64,000 bases of DNA from Flavobacterium sp. LC2016-13 (GCF_009707955.1 NZ_WMDQ01000012.1:1-64000), one strand, 5' to 3'; positions 25,236-35,671 are shown, counted from the stretch's first letter. Translations and numbers: made by a program. The notes: generated from the sequence alone by a model not told the origin.

Positions 25236-26519
25236 ATGGAAAACTACAGTATCATTATATTTATTCTCGCCATCGTCATAGGGCTATCTGCTTTTGCTGA
25301 CAAAGCAAAACTTCCTTACCCTATTCTTCTTGTAATTGTTGGAATCGCAATTGGATTTATTCCAACAATGAAAGAAATTGAAATTAATCCCGAAATTATA
25401 TTTCTGATCTTTCTTCCTCCGTTATTATACGATGCTTCGTTTAATATTTCTCCTAAAGATTTCAAAACCAATATTAATACCATCAGTACGCTGGCAATAA
25501 CACTGGTTTTCCTGACTACTTTTTGGATTGCTGTAGTGGCGCATTACATGATTCCGAACATTACCTGGCCTTTGGCCTTTGTTCTTGGAGCAATTCTTTC
25601 TGCGACTGATGCCGTTGCAGCCGTAAGCATAACCAAAGGATTGGGAATATCGCATAAAACGATTACTATTCTTGAAGGTGAAAGTCTTATAAATGATGCT
25701 TCTGCACTTGTCGCCTATCGTTTTGCCGTAGCTGCTGTAATGGGTTCTGCTTTTGTAATATGGAAAGCAACACTACAATTTGTTATTTTATTAGGCGGCG
25801 GTTTTCTGGTAGGTTTTATAATATCAAAAATCCTGGCCTTTATATTAAGCAAAGTGCATAAAAATGTAAACGTTACTATTAGTTTCATGCTATTAATGCC
25901 TTTTATAGCATATTTAGTTGCAGAACAACTTCATGTTTCGGGAGTAATTGCAGTTGTTATTTCAGGATTGGCAATTGCCCGTTTCAGTAAAAAAATATTC
26001 CCCGAAAGTTTAAAAAACAGTTCTCGAAGCCTTTGGGACATTATCATCTTTTTATTAAATGGATTAATCTTTATTCTAATTGGACTTAATTTCAGATACT
26101 TATTAAAAGACATAGATAACGATATGATTCTGCCTTATATCGGCTATGCTTTTATCATTACAATTGTGGCTTTATTAATTCGAATGGTTAGGGTATTTCT
26201 TCAAAAAATTAACCTTCAAAAGGCTTTTCAAAAAAATGATACCGGAAAAAGAAAAAGGAAAATCAGCGAAGATGCACTTCTTGACTTTAACAACAGTATT
26301 ATTTTAGGTTGGTCAGGCATGCGTGGTATTGTTTCTCTCGCTATTGCTATTGGACTTCCAAAATTTCTTGAAGACGGAACTCCGTTTCCGGAAAGAAATA
26401 CGATCATTTTTATTTCTGTTGCTGTTGTGCTTTTTACGCTTATCGGACAAGGTCTTACACTTCCGTGGATTGTAAAAAAATTAAATAGTAAAAAGGAAAA
26501 AGAACACAAATTAGATTAA
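25236..26519 (+). CDS. Na+/H+ antiporter, CPA1 family (NhaP-like)
   Basis: About twelve hydrophobic segments fill the 427-residue protein. Family motifs include FLPPLLYDASFNI, SATDAVAAVSI with the likely ion-binding Asp, and ILEGESLINDASALVAYRFA. A charged loop follows the tenth segment, then WSGMRGIVSLAIAIGLP. It exchanges cytoplasmic sodium (or potassium) for protons across the inner membrane, for pH and salt balance. It lacks the long cytoplasmic tail of some NhaP/YjcE relatives. It stands alone, between a dispersed repeat and an outer-membrane protein gene. Confidence 0.92.
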   Translation: MENYSIIIFILAIVIGLSAFADKAKLPYPILLVIVGIAIGFIPTMKEIEINPEIIFLIFLPPLLYDASFNISPKDFKTNINTISTLAITLVFLTTFWIAVVAHYMIPNITWPLAFVLGAILSATDAVAAVSITKGLGISHKTITILEGESLINDASALVAYRFAVAAVMGSAFVIWKATLQFVILLGGGFLVGFIISKILAFILSKVHKNVNVTISFMLLMPFIAYLVAEQLHVSGVIAVVISGLAIARFSKKIFPESLKNSSRSLWDIIIFLLNGLIFILIGLNFRYLLKDIDNDMILPYIGYAFIITIVALLIRMVRVFLQKINLQKAFQKNDTGKRKRKISEDALLDFNNSIILGWSGMRGIVSLAIAIGLPKFLEDGTPFPERNTIIFISVAVVLFTLIGQGLTLPWIVKKLNSKKEKEHKLD

Positions 26520-26604
26520 AATTTAAAATAAAAATAAAATAGCAATTAAAATATACGATACTATTTTACCTACATTAGCCTCATTAACTTTAACCAAAAT
26601 TTTA

Positions 26605-27312
26605 ATGAAAAAGATAGTATTATTTACTACGGTCGCCTTTATTTTCTTTTCAAGTTCTTACGCTCAAAAAACAGAGTTGCGAGTATCTTTAGATTCCGGA
26701 CTTTCCTCTTTTAGTGGAAAAAGCGCAGAACCATCTTCATTTATCCTCCTTTCTGAAACCGTAGGCTATGGATACACTAATAATCCTTATGGATCAAAAA
26801 ATGCATTATCATACGGAGTTTCGCTAAATCTAAAAAGAATAACCAAAGTAAATTTTATATATGGCGTAGGAGTCGGTTACGAAGATCTGCGAAGTAAAAT
26901 TTCGTTAACAGATGTATTTAAATATGAGGAAGATGTTATTGTGCCTGTTTCTGGCGAAACTTTTATGGATATCAAATCAATAAATATAAATCCATTTGCA
27001 GGATATCGTTTTAATGCAGACAAACTTCCAATTGACTTAGTGGCCGGTTTTGATTTTGCAAATATTCTAAATGCCAAAGAAAAGGGAGACGCAACTGACA
27101 CGAATGGTAATAAATATACTATTTCCAGAGATAGAAAAACAATAAATACAGACTTTCGTCCAAGAATTCAAATCTCAACAGATTATAAAAAATTTGGAGT
27201 TTATTTAGGCTATTCTTTCGGATTAAAAAATTACAAAGAAGGATATGTTGGCGGAACAAACGAAGTGTATTCAAAAATTTTAAGATTTGGAATTACTTAT
27301 CAAGTATTATAA
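26605..27312 (+). CDS. outer-membrane beta-barrel protein (PorT-like)
   Basis: A signal peptide (KKIVLFTTVAFIFFSSSYAQ) is followed by about 215 residues of alternating beta-strand pattern typical of small eight-stranded barrels of the PorT/OmpW style in Bacteroidota. Examples are NPFAGYRFNADKLPIDLVAG and FGVYLGYSFGLKNYKEGY. It ends with a barrel-like strand, ILRFGITYQVL. No specific ligand or partner is evident. The next gene follows after 28 bases in the same direction, so they may share a transcript. Confidence 0.75.
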   Translation: MKKIVLFTTVAFIFFSSSYAQKTELRVSLDSGLSSFSGKSAEPSSFILLSETVGYGYTNNPYGSKNALSYGVSLNLKRITKVNFIYGVGVGYEDLRSKISLTDVFKYEEDVIVPVSGETFMDIKSININPFAGYRFNADKLPIDLVAGFDFANILNAKEKGDATDTNGNKYTISRDRKTINTDFRPRIQISTDYKKFGVYLGYSFGLKNYKEGYVGGTNEVYSKILRFGITYQVL

Positions 27313-27340
27313 AAATAATTTTAAAAACTAAATTTATAGG

Positions 27341-27808
27341 ATGGAACAAGAATTAGAAAATCGCTTTGATGAATTTGAAAAACCAACAATTATCAGAAGA
27401 AAACTTTTGCCATGGTGGATCAAAATTTTTTGTTGGATTTTTATGTTAATGGGAGCTTGTTCTGTAGGTGCATTAATTTTTAATCTTTTTACACCAAGTA
27501 TTCGTTTATCAATTTATGGATTTACAACTTATAATGCTTTTTCAGGAATTGGAATGTTTATCATTGCTATTATTATATTCAAAGGATATACTGCCTATAC
27601 GCTGTGGTTCGAAAAACAAAATGCTATTTTAATTGCAAAGGTTGATGCTATTGCCGGAATTGCAATTTGTTTATTTTCTATGATTATACTTCCTTTTATT
27701 TTTAGAAGTATTCGTTTTGAATTTAGATTTGAACTCCTGCTTCTTATTATTTTTTATATAAGATTAAACAAAATAGAATATGAATGGAATAACTTAAAAA
27801 CCATTTAA
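27341..27808 (+). CDS. hypothetical inner-membrane protein
   Basis: The 155-residue protein has a soluble acidic N-terminus, then four hydrophobic segments (about 27-50, 65-88, 100-120 and 125-145). I recognise no catalytic motif or named family. It lies close behind the barrel protein in the same orientation. The function is unknown; it could be a small stress or envelope protein. Confidence 0.6.
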   Translation: MEQELENRFDEFEKPTIIRRKLLPWWIKIFCWIFMLMGACSVGALIFNLFTPSIRLSIYGFTTYNAFSGIGMFIIAIIIFKGYTAYTLWFEKQNAILIAKVDAIAGIAICLFSMIILPFIFRSIRFEFRFELLLLIIFYIRLNKIEYEWNNLKTI

Positions 27809-27863
27809 ATTTTGTGGTTAAAATAACTGCTTTTTTTAAAACAATAATCTAATCCTTTCTACT

Positions 27864-28886
27864 ATGAAAAACAGCATTGCAATATACGGCGCTTATGGTC
27901 ACACAGGGAAATTCATTGTTGCCGAACTTTCCAGACAAGGATATGATTTGATTCTTTCCGGAAGAGACGAACAAAAGCTACAGCTTTTAAAACAGCAATA
28001 TCCAGATTCAGCTGTAAAAGCGGCAGATATTAGCGATGCTAAAACGTTAGATAATGCATTTTCAGGAACTTCTATTATTATAAATTGTGCCGGTCCTTTT
28101 TTAGATACGGCAGAACCCATTATTCAATCAGCTTTGCGATTGGGAATTCATTATATTGATTTAAGCGCTGAACAAAAAGCGGTTTTAGATGTATTTGAAC
28201 AATTTACGGAACAAGCAAAAGATAAAATTTTAATAATTCCCGCTGCTGCATTTTACGGCGGATTAGGTGATTTATTAAGCACTTCACTGACTCAGGATTG
28301 GAAAGAAACCGAAGAAATAAATATTTACATCGGTCTCGATTCCTGGCATCCTACAAAAGGAACCAGATTAACAGGAGATCGAAATCATTATAAAAGATTA
28401 ACCTTTAAAGACAAACGTTTACAAGAACTGGAGTCAAATCCTCCTGTAAAATGGGATTTTAAAAATCCTATCGGAATTAAGGAAGTGGTAACTTTGCCGC
28501 TTTCAGAAATTATTACTATTTCTCGTCATTTAAATGTAAATAACATTAATACTTACTTGAGCCAAAACTCTTTAGACGATTTAAGAAATGCAGATACGCC
28601 CGAGCCTTTACCAACGGACGAAAAAAACAGATCCTCTCAGCATTTTTGTGTAGAAGTCGTTGCGAAAAAAGATAAAACACAAAGATCAATTACTGCTTTT
28701 GGTCAGGATATTTATGCTGTTACGGCGCCTTTAGTGGTAGAAACCATAAATCGAATAGTATCAGGCAAAATAAAAAAGACAGGCGTAACAACAATTGGAG
28801 AAGTATTTGACGCAACTGATTTTTTACAATCATTAGATGAAGATGATATTGTAATATCTGCCATAACCGAAACCGAATTGAATTAA
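27864..28886 (+). CDS. saccharopine dehydrogenase-like NAD(P)-binding protein
   Basis: An N-terminal Rossmann fold is clear: IAIYGAYGHTGKFIVAELSR with the Gly-rich loop, then LILSGRD for the adenosine ribose and INCAGPF. The rest resembles the saccharopine dehydrogenase / trans-acting enoyl reductase superfamily. At 340 residues it is in the range of small members. The substrate cannot be told from sequence. It is preceded by a 55-base gap and appears to be its own transcription unit. Confidence 0.8.
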   Translation: MKNSIAIYGAYGHTGKFIVAELSRQGYDLILSGRDEQKLQLLKQQYPDSAVKAADISDAKTLDNAFSGTSIIINCAGPFLDTAEPIIQSALRLGIHYIDLSAEQKAVLDVFEQFTEQAKDKILIIPAAAFYGGLGDLLSTSLTQDWKETEEINIYIGLDSWHPTKGTRLTGDRNHYKRLTFKDKRLQELESNPPVKWDFKNPIGIKEVVTLPLSEIITISRHLNVNNINTYLSQNSLDDLRNADTPEPLPTDEKNRSSQHFCVEVVAKKDKTQRSITAFGQDIYAVTAPLVVETINRIVSGKIKKTGVTTIGEVFDATDFLQSLDEDDIVISAITETELN

Positions 28887-28970
28887 GATTTTCTTTAATA
28901 ACAATTTTCTAATACCTCGTTTGGGTTTTTATTTGTAATTTCGATTTTTCATTAAAATTACAAATACAAA

Positions 28971-29408
28971 ATGGCTTCATTTATTAAAGAAATATCTTTT
29001 CGCTGGTCAGATCTTGACCCTAATTTTCACGTTCGACATAGTGCTTATTACGATTTTGGTGCACAACATCGTATCGAAATTCTTGAAGAACTGGGCTTAA
29101 CTTTAAGAGTGATGCAAACACAGGGTTTTGGACCGGTTTTATTTAGGGAAGAATGTGTTTTCAGAAAAGAATTAAAACTTTCAGATAAAATATTTATTCA
29201 TACTAAAACATCAAAAATGAAAGCCGATGCTTCGCGTTGGTCAATCATTCACGAATTTAAAAGAGAAGATGACACGCTTTGTGCCGTAATTACTGTTGAT
29301 GGCGCATGGATGGATACTAAACTTAGAAAACTAGCTTCTCCAACCCCGGAAATCGCTATTCAGGCATTAAGTATTTTCCCGAAAACAGATGATTTTGTTG
29401 GACTTTAA
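28971..29408 (+). CDS. acyl-CoA thioesterase, hot-dog fold (4HBT)
   Basis: The 145-residue protein begins with the hot-dog signature FRWSDLDPNFHVRHSAYYDF, in which the Asp of the DLDPNFHV segment is the usual catalytic residue. It has GFGPVLFREECVFRKEL in the central helix and strand. It should hydrolyse acyl thioesters in the cytoplasm, but chain-length preference is unknown. A terminator hairpin follows at 29433-29476. Confidence 0.85.
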   Translation: MASFIKEISFRWSDLDPNFHVRHSAYYDFGAQHRIEILEELGLTLRVMQTQGFGPVLFREECVFRKELKLSDKIFIHTKTSKMKADASRWSIIHEFKREDDTLCAVITVDGAWMDTKLRKLASPTPEIAIQALSIFPKTDDFVGL

Positions 29409-29432
29409 AAACTAAAAACCATCAAAAAATAT

Positions 29433-29476
29433 AAAATCCAAAAACATAATTTATCATTATGTTTTTGGATTTTTTA
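29433..29476. terminator. bidirectional intrinsic terminator
   Basis: An 18-bp stem (29433-29450 with 29457-29474) is flanked by A- and T-rich runs. It lies between the convergent thioesterase and pectate-lyase-like genes and can end both transcripts. Confidence 0.8.
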
Positions 29477-29483
29477 TAGCCGT

Positions 29484-32483
29484 TTATTCTGCCACAACTT
29501 TAAAATTACCATTGAAGTTTTCTCCCGAAACATTCAGAATATAAAGTCCGGTAATTTTTTTATTTGCAATATTTAAAGCAAAAGTTCCATTTCCGTCAGA
29601 AATAATTTTTTCTTTGAGAATAGTTCTTCCCGAAATATCAATTAAAGAAGCTGTTGCAGAAACAAGCGTTTGATTTGGGATATTGATGAAAATTTTATCC
29701 TTCACCGGATTAGGATACACAATAATATTATTTTTGTTTTGACTGAATTTATCAGTGCTCAAAAATTCCTGTGTAAACAAGCCCAGAACTTCAGTTGCAT
29801 TCAAAGGATAATTAAATATCTGAAGTTCATCAAACTGACCTTTGTATGGCGCTGGCGCAGTTCCTGAAGCTAATTCGATCTCGCCAATATTTCCAATTAT
29901 TAAATCTGTTTCTTCAGAGATTCCTGTTACAGCAGTTTCGTCTAACTCTGCCGAAAAAACTCCATCCGTATAAATTCTCATTTTATGAGCCTGAATATCT
30001 CTCATAATAACCACATTAACCCAATTGTCTGTAAAATATTTGGCTGCGGCTGTAGTAACTTCTTTTTTGGTTTTATCGTCATCAATGGCAAAACGCAAAA
30101 GTCCGCCTTTAATTTCTATATTATACCTTCTGCCTGTAGCTCCCGTTGTCGTGTTTTTTATAAATGAACCTTTGCACAAAACATAAATACTCGTCGCCGA
30201 AGAAGTTGGCAATAAAGCCGGAGCAGCCTTCATCCAAAATGAAACCGTAAACGAATTTTTATCAAACAATAAATGATCCTGATTGGGAATATTAACCATC
30301 GCTTTATTATTGGGAGAAGTTGAAAAATCTATGGCATTATTGGCTTTTCCAGGCACTCTTACATTGGCATTATCATAAGTTATATCCAAAACACCATTAT
30401 TAGCATAATTCGTAATATCAGCAATTTCTTCTCCCTGCGAAGCAGCTTCTTTAAAAGGCCAATGACCAACAATACCTGGCGTTAGTGCGCTGAAACTCCA
30501 AACATCGCCCGTTGCAGTTCCTTTTGCATTTACAGCATCAATTCTCCAATAATAATTAGTATCCGAATTTAATCCAGTAACTTGATATGAAGGGCTTGCA
30601 ACATATGCCAAATCCGTCAATTTTGTTAAGTTTGAAGCACTAGTACCAAAATAAACAGAATATGTTACTGTATTCGAACTTCCACTCCATTTTAAAATCA
30701 GATTTTCATTTGTCAATTCTACATTATTTGAAGCCGTAACAGGAGTTGGATTTGTTACTTTCGCTGGTGCTGAAGGAATTGGCGGTGTCGTTATTGAAGC
30801 AATTTCGCTGTAAGCCGATGATTCTGTTAAATTTGTCGCTTTAATTCTGTAGTAATATTGCGTATTTGGCGTTAAACCAGTTTCATTATAACTCGAAATA
30901 TTTGATGCTAAAGTACTCAAAATCGTAAAATCAGTTCCATTTGTAGAACGTTCCAGAACATAACTATCCTCGTTGGCCGCATTATCGCTCCAATTAATGG
31001 TGAAAGAACTTGTCGCTGGAATTTCAGTAGAAATCACATTCGTAAAATTTAAATTCGATGGCGGAATAATAAAATCCGGTGGCGTTACATTCGTTAATCC
31101 GTTAATATAAACCTCAATATTCAGATAAGGCGAATGTGAAGTATTTACTGTCAATGCATCAACATTGCTGTTTTTATTTAACCCATTCGCATCTTCCCAC
31201 GCATCCGGCATTCCATCATTATCAGTATCCAAAGGAGCCGGCGCGCCATACACATGTCCTGCACCTCCGTTTGTAAAACCAAATTGTGTGATTAAATCCG
31301 TTTGAAGATACACGTAAGTGGCAGTTTTACCTTTAGACATTAAATCAGAAATCATTAAATTATCAACCTGATCACGTCTTGGGTAAGAAGCTCCAACATT
31401 TAAAATAATCTTGTTGTAAGCATCCTGAGCCGTGAGCGTTGTATTTTTCATCGGATAATCATAAGGAGTAGACAAAATAGTAGCAGCGTCTCCCGTAGGA
31501 TATCCCGTTAAATCTGCAGGAACCAAAGCGCCATTTAAAACTCCGTCTTTATTATTATCAAAATAATTGCCGGAACCGTACAACAGAAAATTATCGTTTC
31601 CTCTGTTAAAAGGCGTTGTAATCGTCGTACTGGTATTTGGACCTCCAATAAAATAATTATTTATAATATTGACATCAGAACTTCCGGCCGAATCTCCGCC
31701 CATAATATAAGCGTCGCCAGATTCTGTATGTCCGTAAGTATTTCCATAATTTCCCCAATTGTAAACAACGTTATTTACAAACTCATTAATTCCTTTTATT
31801 TTATTGTTACGGGTTTTGTTGCAGATATATAAATTCCCAATCAAACTTATTTTTCCTCCGGAAGGCTGAATCAAACCTCCGGCAGAATGATTATGACGAT
31901 GCAATCCCTGACCAATAATCGAATTTTGAATCGTGATATTATCCGGGCTTACACCTTTATTATCCCAATTGATAGAAAATACTTCATCAGTTCCCCAGGT
32001 AAAAGTCATGTGGTCAAAAATCATATTTGCCCCATTTGCCAATCCGGATGCATCCTGATTTTGAGCGGTTCCTCCGTAACGAATTCGAAGATATCTCGCT
32101 ATCGTATTACTTGCTCCGGTAAAAGTTACTCTTGGTCCTAAAAATACAATTCCTTCGCCTGTTGCCGTTTGTCCTGCAATAGTCGTATTAGTTGCTACAA
32201 CAACTTGCGTTTGCAAATTAACAATACCTCCTACCCTAAAAATGACAAATCGGCCTTCCTGGCTTACGGCGTCCCGAAAGGAGCCCGGACCGCTGTCGTT
32301 TAAATTGGTGACCAAATAAATTTGAGGATTTGCTGACCCGCGTGCACCGGTAGTAAATCTGCCAAAACCTGTAGCTTCCGGGAATGCCAATGTTTGCGCA
32401 TTTAAAGTTCCGAACATCGAAATAAATCCAAAAATCATACAGGATTTGAGTACATAATTAAATGTAAAAGTGTGTTTTTTCAT
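29484..32483 (-). CDS. secreted pectate lyase-like protein with FN3, LamG and T9SS sorting domain
   Basis: The 999-residue protein has a signal peptide ending at LNAQ. A right-handed beta-helix domain resembles pectate lyase (GFGRFTTGARG, then SFRDAVSQEGRFVIFRVGGI and the Asn/His-rich rungs around 150-290). Two fibronectin type III-like domains follow (about 490-585 and 590-700), then a LamG/concanavalin-like domain (about 715-900). The tail from about 915 (VYPNPVKDKIFINIPN, then SGRTILKEK) is a type A Por sorting domain, so secretion goes through the type IX system to the cell surface. It probably degrades pectin-like plant polysaccharide. The lyase residues are not individually assigned. 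Confidence 0.85.
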   Translation of the reverse strand: MKKHTFTFNYVLKSCMIFGFISMFGTLNAQTLAFPEATGFGRFTTGARGSANPQIYLVTNLNDSGPGSFRDAVSQEGRFVIFRVGGIVNLQTQVVVATNTTIAGQTATGEGIVFLGPRVTFTGASNTIARYLRIRYGGTAQNQDASGLANGANMIFDHMTFTWGTDEVFSINWDNKGVSPDNITIQNSIIGQGLHRHNHSAGGLIQPSGGKISLIGNLYICNKTRNNKIKGINEFVNNVVYNWGNYGNTYGHTESGDAYIMGGDSAGSSDVNIINNYFIGGPNTSTTITTPFNRGNDNFLLYGSGNYFDNNKDGVLNGALVPADLTGYPTGDAATILSTPYDYPMKNTTLTAQDAYNKIILNVGASYPRRDQVDNLMISDLMSKGKTATYVYLQTDLITQFGFTNGGAGHVYGAPAPLDTDNDGMPDAWEDANGLNKNSNVDALTVNTSHSPYLNIEVYINGLTNVTPPDFIIPPSNLNFTNVISTEIPATSSFTINWSDNAANEDSYVLERSTNGTDFTILSTLASNISSYNETGLTPNTQYYYRIKATNLTESSAYSEIASITTPPIPSAPAKVTNPTPVTASNNVELTNENLILKWSGSSNTVTYSVYFGTSASNLTKLTDLAYVASPSYQVTGLNSDTNYYWRIDAVNAKGTATGDVWSFSALTPGIVGHWPFKEAASQGEEIADITNYANNGVLDITYDNANVRVPGKANNAIDFSTSPNNKAMVNIPNQDHLLFDKNSFTVSFWMKAAPALLPTSSATSIYVLCKGSFIKNTTTGATGRRYNIEIKGGLLRFAIDDDKTKKEVTTAAAKYFTDNWVNVVIMRDIQAHKMRIYTDGVFSAELDETAVTGISEETDLIIGNIGEIELASGTAPAPYKGQFDELQIFNYPLNATEVLGLFTQEFLSTDKFSQNKNNIIVYPNPVKDKIFINIPNQTLVSATASLIDISGRTILKEKIISDGNGTFALNIANKKITGLYILNVSGENFNGNFKVVAE

Positions 32484-32818
32484 AGTGATTTGGTTATAAT
32501 CAGTTAAATAGTTATAACCAATTTAGCCATAAGCCAAAAAGCGACCATCCTGTCCAATCCTGTTTTACAATACTAATTATCAGTATTTTATATTTTTAGA
32601 AGCGAAACCGAAACTTTAGTTTAATTCGAATAATCAAATACGTAAAAGCAATCATTTCTTTGCATTTGTCTTATTTTTTTAACACTATAAAGACTATAAT
32701 TAAAAAAAGATCAATAATTTTAATTACGTCATTTTAAACAAACCATCTCATTAGAAATTTTATCTAAAATAAAACTTCGTAAATTAGCTTTTCCCTCTTT
32801 TTAAATTTCATGCAATCA

Positions 32819-32849
32819 TTGAGAATTATCTTTAATAACAATAACTTTG
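32819..32849 (+). promoter_or_regulatory. promoter of the MscS-family gene
   Basis: TTG (32819-32821), a 20-base spacer and TAACTTTG (32842-32849) match the flavobacterial consensus. Transcription would begin about 15 bases before the ATG at 32872. The rest of the 388-base gap (32484-32871) is AT-rich and I see nothing else in it. Confidence 0.75.
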
Positions 32850-32871
32850 TTAGACTTAAAAACTAAAACGT

Positions 32872-33735
32872 ATGTTCGACTTTGTAAAAGACTTCAGAAT
32901 TGGAATTATTATCGCCATAATTGGAATCACAACAATTATTCTGGGAGCAATTACAGATAAAGTATTACGCTATTTTTTGTACCGAAAACTAAGCCATAAA
33001 GAATATGACGTAACTGGGTTTAAGTTTTTAAAACATTTAATAATTACTGTAATTTATATTTTAGGATTTGCTTTTGCTTTAATTCAAATTCCTGAATTCA
33101 AGATTATCGGACATTCATTTTTGGCAGGTGCCGGAGTTATTTCTTTAGTCGCCGGTTTAGCTTCTCAACAAGCTTTGAGTAATATTGTGAGCGGCATATT
33201 TCTTGTCATTTTTAAACCGTTCAGAATCAACGATAAAATCACCATAAACAATTTTGTTGGCACTGTAGAAGATATCAATTTAAGGCAAGTTGTTCTAAAA
33301 GATGCTGAAAACAACCGAATCATTATTCCGAATTCTGTTATCAGCAATCAAATTATTGTCAATACCAATATGCACGATACCAAATGCTGCAAGATTATCG
33401 AGATTGGTATTGGTTATGAATCGAATATCGAAAACGCGTTAGAGATCATGAAAGACGAAATTGCTAAACATCCTCTTTTTATTGACACACGAACTGCTGA
33501 AAATAAAAAACAAAAAATGCCTTTGGTTATAGCGCGCGTTGTTGCACTTGCAGATTCTAGCGTAACATTGAAAGCCTGGGCGTGGGCAAAAAATTCTACA
33601 GATGGTTTTGTAATGTATTGTGATTTACTGCAAAGCATTAAAAAACGTTTTGATGAAGCTCAAATTGATATTCCGTATCCACAGCGGGTTGTCACTTTTA
33701 AAAATAGCGAAACAAATACTTCAAAAGACAAATAG
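32872..33735 (+). CDS. small-conductance mechanosensitive channel (MscS family)
   Basis: Three hydrophobic segments lead into the pore-lining helix and beta domain signature GLASQQALSNIVSGIFLVIF followed by KPFRINDKI, the hallmark of MscS. The 287-residue length is that of a minimal MscS without extra N-terminal spans. It opens under membrane tension in hypo-osmotic shock and releases solutes. The stop is three bases before the next ATG, so the following gene is cotranscribed. Confidence 0.93.
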   Translation: MFDFVKDFRIGIIIAIIGITTIILGAITDKVLRYFLYRKLSHKEYDVTGFKFLKHLIITVIYILGFAFALIQIPEFKIIGHSFLAGAGVISLVAGLASQQALSNIVSGIFLVIFKPFRINDKITINNFVGTVEDINLRQVVLKDAENNRIIIPNSVISNQIIVNTNMHDTKCCKIIEIGIGYESNIENALEIMKDEIAKHPLFIDTRTAENKKQKMPLVIARVVALADSSVTLKAWAWAKNSTDGFVMYCDLLQSIKKRFDEAQIDIPYPQRVVTFKNSETNTSKDK

Positions 33736-33738
33736 TTT

Positions 33739-34581
33739 ATGAAATCTTCACAAATTATCCCCATAGAAACGCTGCATTTATTTCCTGTTCTGGATGATTT
33801 ATTAATTGAACTTTTAAAATCATTAACTGAGGAAGAATGGAACGCCCAAACGGTTGCTAAAAAGTGGAAAGTAAAAGATATTGCTTCTCATTTATTAGAT
33901 GGAAATTTGAGAGGTTTATCCATTTCCAGAGATCATTTCTTTGGAGAAAAACCAGAAAATATTAATTCTTATGAAGATCTGGTTGGTTTTCTTAATCAGC
34001 TCAATATGAGTTGGACAAATGCTACAAAACGAGTAAGTCCGGCAGTAATAACGAATTTATTAGAAATTACCGGAAAACAATATTCCGAACATTTAAAGAG
34101 TTTAAATCCTTATGACGAAGCTATTTTTTCTGTCGCCTGGGCAGGAGAAGAAACTTCATTAAACTGGTTTCATATTGCGCGTGAATACACCGAAAAATTC
34201 CTTCATCAGCAACAAATTAGAAATGCTGTTGGCAAACAAGCCCTGTTTACCAAAACTTTATTTTATCCGTTCATTCATACTTTTATGCAGGCTTTGCCAC
34301 ACGCTTATAAAAATGCCTCAGCCAAAGAAGGTACCATTATTACACTCATCGTAAATACTGAAATTGGCGGAAAATGGAATATTATTAAAGAAAAAGACAA
34401 CTGGAAATTTATTGAATCTTTTGATACAGAACCAACCGCAATTGTAAAAATAAATCCTGATGATGCGTGGTTGTTGTTTTCGAAAGGAATAACTCCAAAT
34501 GAAGCTAAAGAAAAAGTAAAAATTATTGGTGATCAAAAACTGGCAGAAATCGCTTTAAGCATTGTTGCAGTAATGGCTTAA
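33739..34581 (+). CDS. maleylpyruvate isomerase N-terminal / DinB-like protein
   Basis: The protein shows the mycothiol-dependent maleylpyruvate isomerase N-terminal (DinB-like four-helix bundle) layout, with SLTEEEWNAQTVAKKWKVKD, then IASHLLDGNL carrying the first metal-binding His, and WFHIAREYTEKFLHQQQIRN carrying the others. The C-terminal part resembles a sterol-carrier-like fold (about 195-280). Relatives in organisms without mycothiol have unknown activity. The gene sits three bases behind the MscS-family gene. Confidence 0.75.
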   Translation: MKSSQIIPIETLHLFPVLDDLLIELLKSLTEEEWNAQTVAKKWKVKDIASHLLDGNLRGLSISRDHFFGEKPENINSYEDLVGFLNQLNMSWTNATKRVSPAVITNLLEITGKQYSEHLKSLNPYDEAIFSVAWAGEETSLNWFHIAREYTEKFLHQQQIRNAVGKQALFTKTLFYPFIHTFMQALPHAYKNASAKEGTIITLIVNTEIGGKWNIIKEKDNWKFIESFDTEPTAIVKINPDDAWLLFSKGITPNEAKEKVKIIGDQKLAEIALSIVAVMA

Positions 34582-34672
34582 TTTTAATAACAGATATTTT
34601 CTGATAATTTTAAGACTTTAATTTTTGCTTTTAAAATGGTTAGTTTTAATTTTAAGAAAATATTATTCAACA

Positions 34673-35662
34673 ATGAAAAACATACAATTTATTCTACTTA
34701 TACTTCCCTTTCTTTGCTTTTCGCAGCAGGAAAATATAAAAGCGCTTGACATTAATTTAAGTAATTACGAATATCCGTTTCCTGTTCATTTTTTAGAATT
34801 GAACAATCAGCGTCAGGCTTTAAAAATGGCTTATATGGATATTAAACCCGACAATTACAACAATAAAAACATCGTTTTACTTCACGGAAAAAATTTTAAT
34901 GGTGCATATTGGGAAACTACAATTAAAGCGCTGACAAAAGAAGGTTTCAGAGTTATTGTTCCTGACCAGATAGGTTTTGGAAAATCGTCAAAACCGGATA
35001 ATTTTCAATATACTTTTCAGAAACTGGCAGAGAATACTAAAAAATTACTGGATCATTTAGGAATTCAAAAAACAACTATTTTAGGACATTCTATGGGCGG
35101 AATGTTGGCGACAAGATTTACGTTAATGTATCCGGAAACGGCCGAAAAATTAGTTTTAGAGAATCCAATTGGTTTAGAAGACTGGAAATTGGTTGTTCCG
35201 TACAAAACCGTTGATTGGTGGTATGAAGGTGAATTAAAACAAAACTACGAAGCCATAAAAAAATACCAAATGGCGAATTATTATGACGGAAAATGGAATG
35301 CTGATTTCCAAAAATGGGCTGAGCTAAGCGCCGGCTGGACAACGGCTCCCAATTATAATATCGTCGCGTGGAATTCAGCATTGATGTACGATATGATTTT
35401 TACACAACCAGTTGTGTATGAATTTAAGAACATAAAAAGTCCAACGCTTTTAATCATCGGAACAAGAGATAAAACAGCAATTGGAAAACAATGGGCATCA
35501 GAAGAAGTTAAAAAAACATTGGGAAATTATGCAGAATTGGGCAAGAAAACTCAAAAAGCAATTCCGAATTCTAAATTAGTCGAAGTACCAAATACGGGAC
35601 ATTTACCGCATATTGAATCTTTTGATCAATTTATAAAACCATTAATCGTATTTTTGAAATAA
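34673..35662 (+). CDS. exported alpha/beta hydrolase
   Basis: I chose the ATG at 34673 because it begins a signal peptide (KNIQFILLILPFLCFSQQ); the longer frame from 34625 hides it. The 329-residue product has an oxyanion HG motif in VLLHGKNFNGAYW, the nucleophile elbow GHSMGG, an Asp in IGTRDKTA and the catalytic His in NTGHLPHIE. It should be a periplasmic esterase or related hydrolase, substrate unknown. A strong inverted repeat follows the stop codon. Confidence 0.85.
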   Translation: MKNIQFILLILPFLCFSQQENIKALDINLSNYEYPFPVHFLELNNQRQALKMAYMDIKPDNYNNKNIVLLHGKNFNGAYWETTIKALTKEGFRVIVPDQIGFGKSSKPDNFQYTFQKLAENTKKLLDHLGIQKTTILGHSMGGMLATRFTLMYPETAEKLVLENPIGLEDWKLVVPYKTVDWWYEGELKQNYEAIKKYQMANYYDGKWNADFQKWAELSAGWTTAPNYNIVAWNSALMYDMIFTQPVVYEFKNIKSPTLLIIGTRDKTAIGKQWASEEVKKTLGNYAELGKKTQKAIPNSKLVEVPNTGHLPHIESFDQFIKPLIVFLK

Positions 35663-35671
35663 ATAATAATT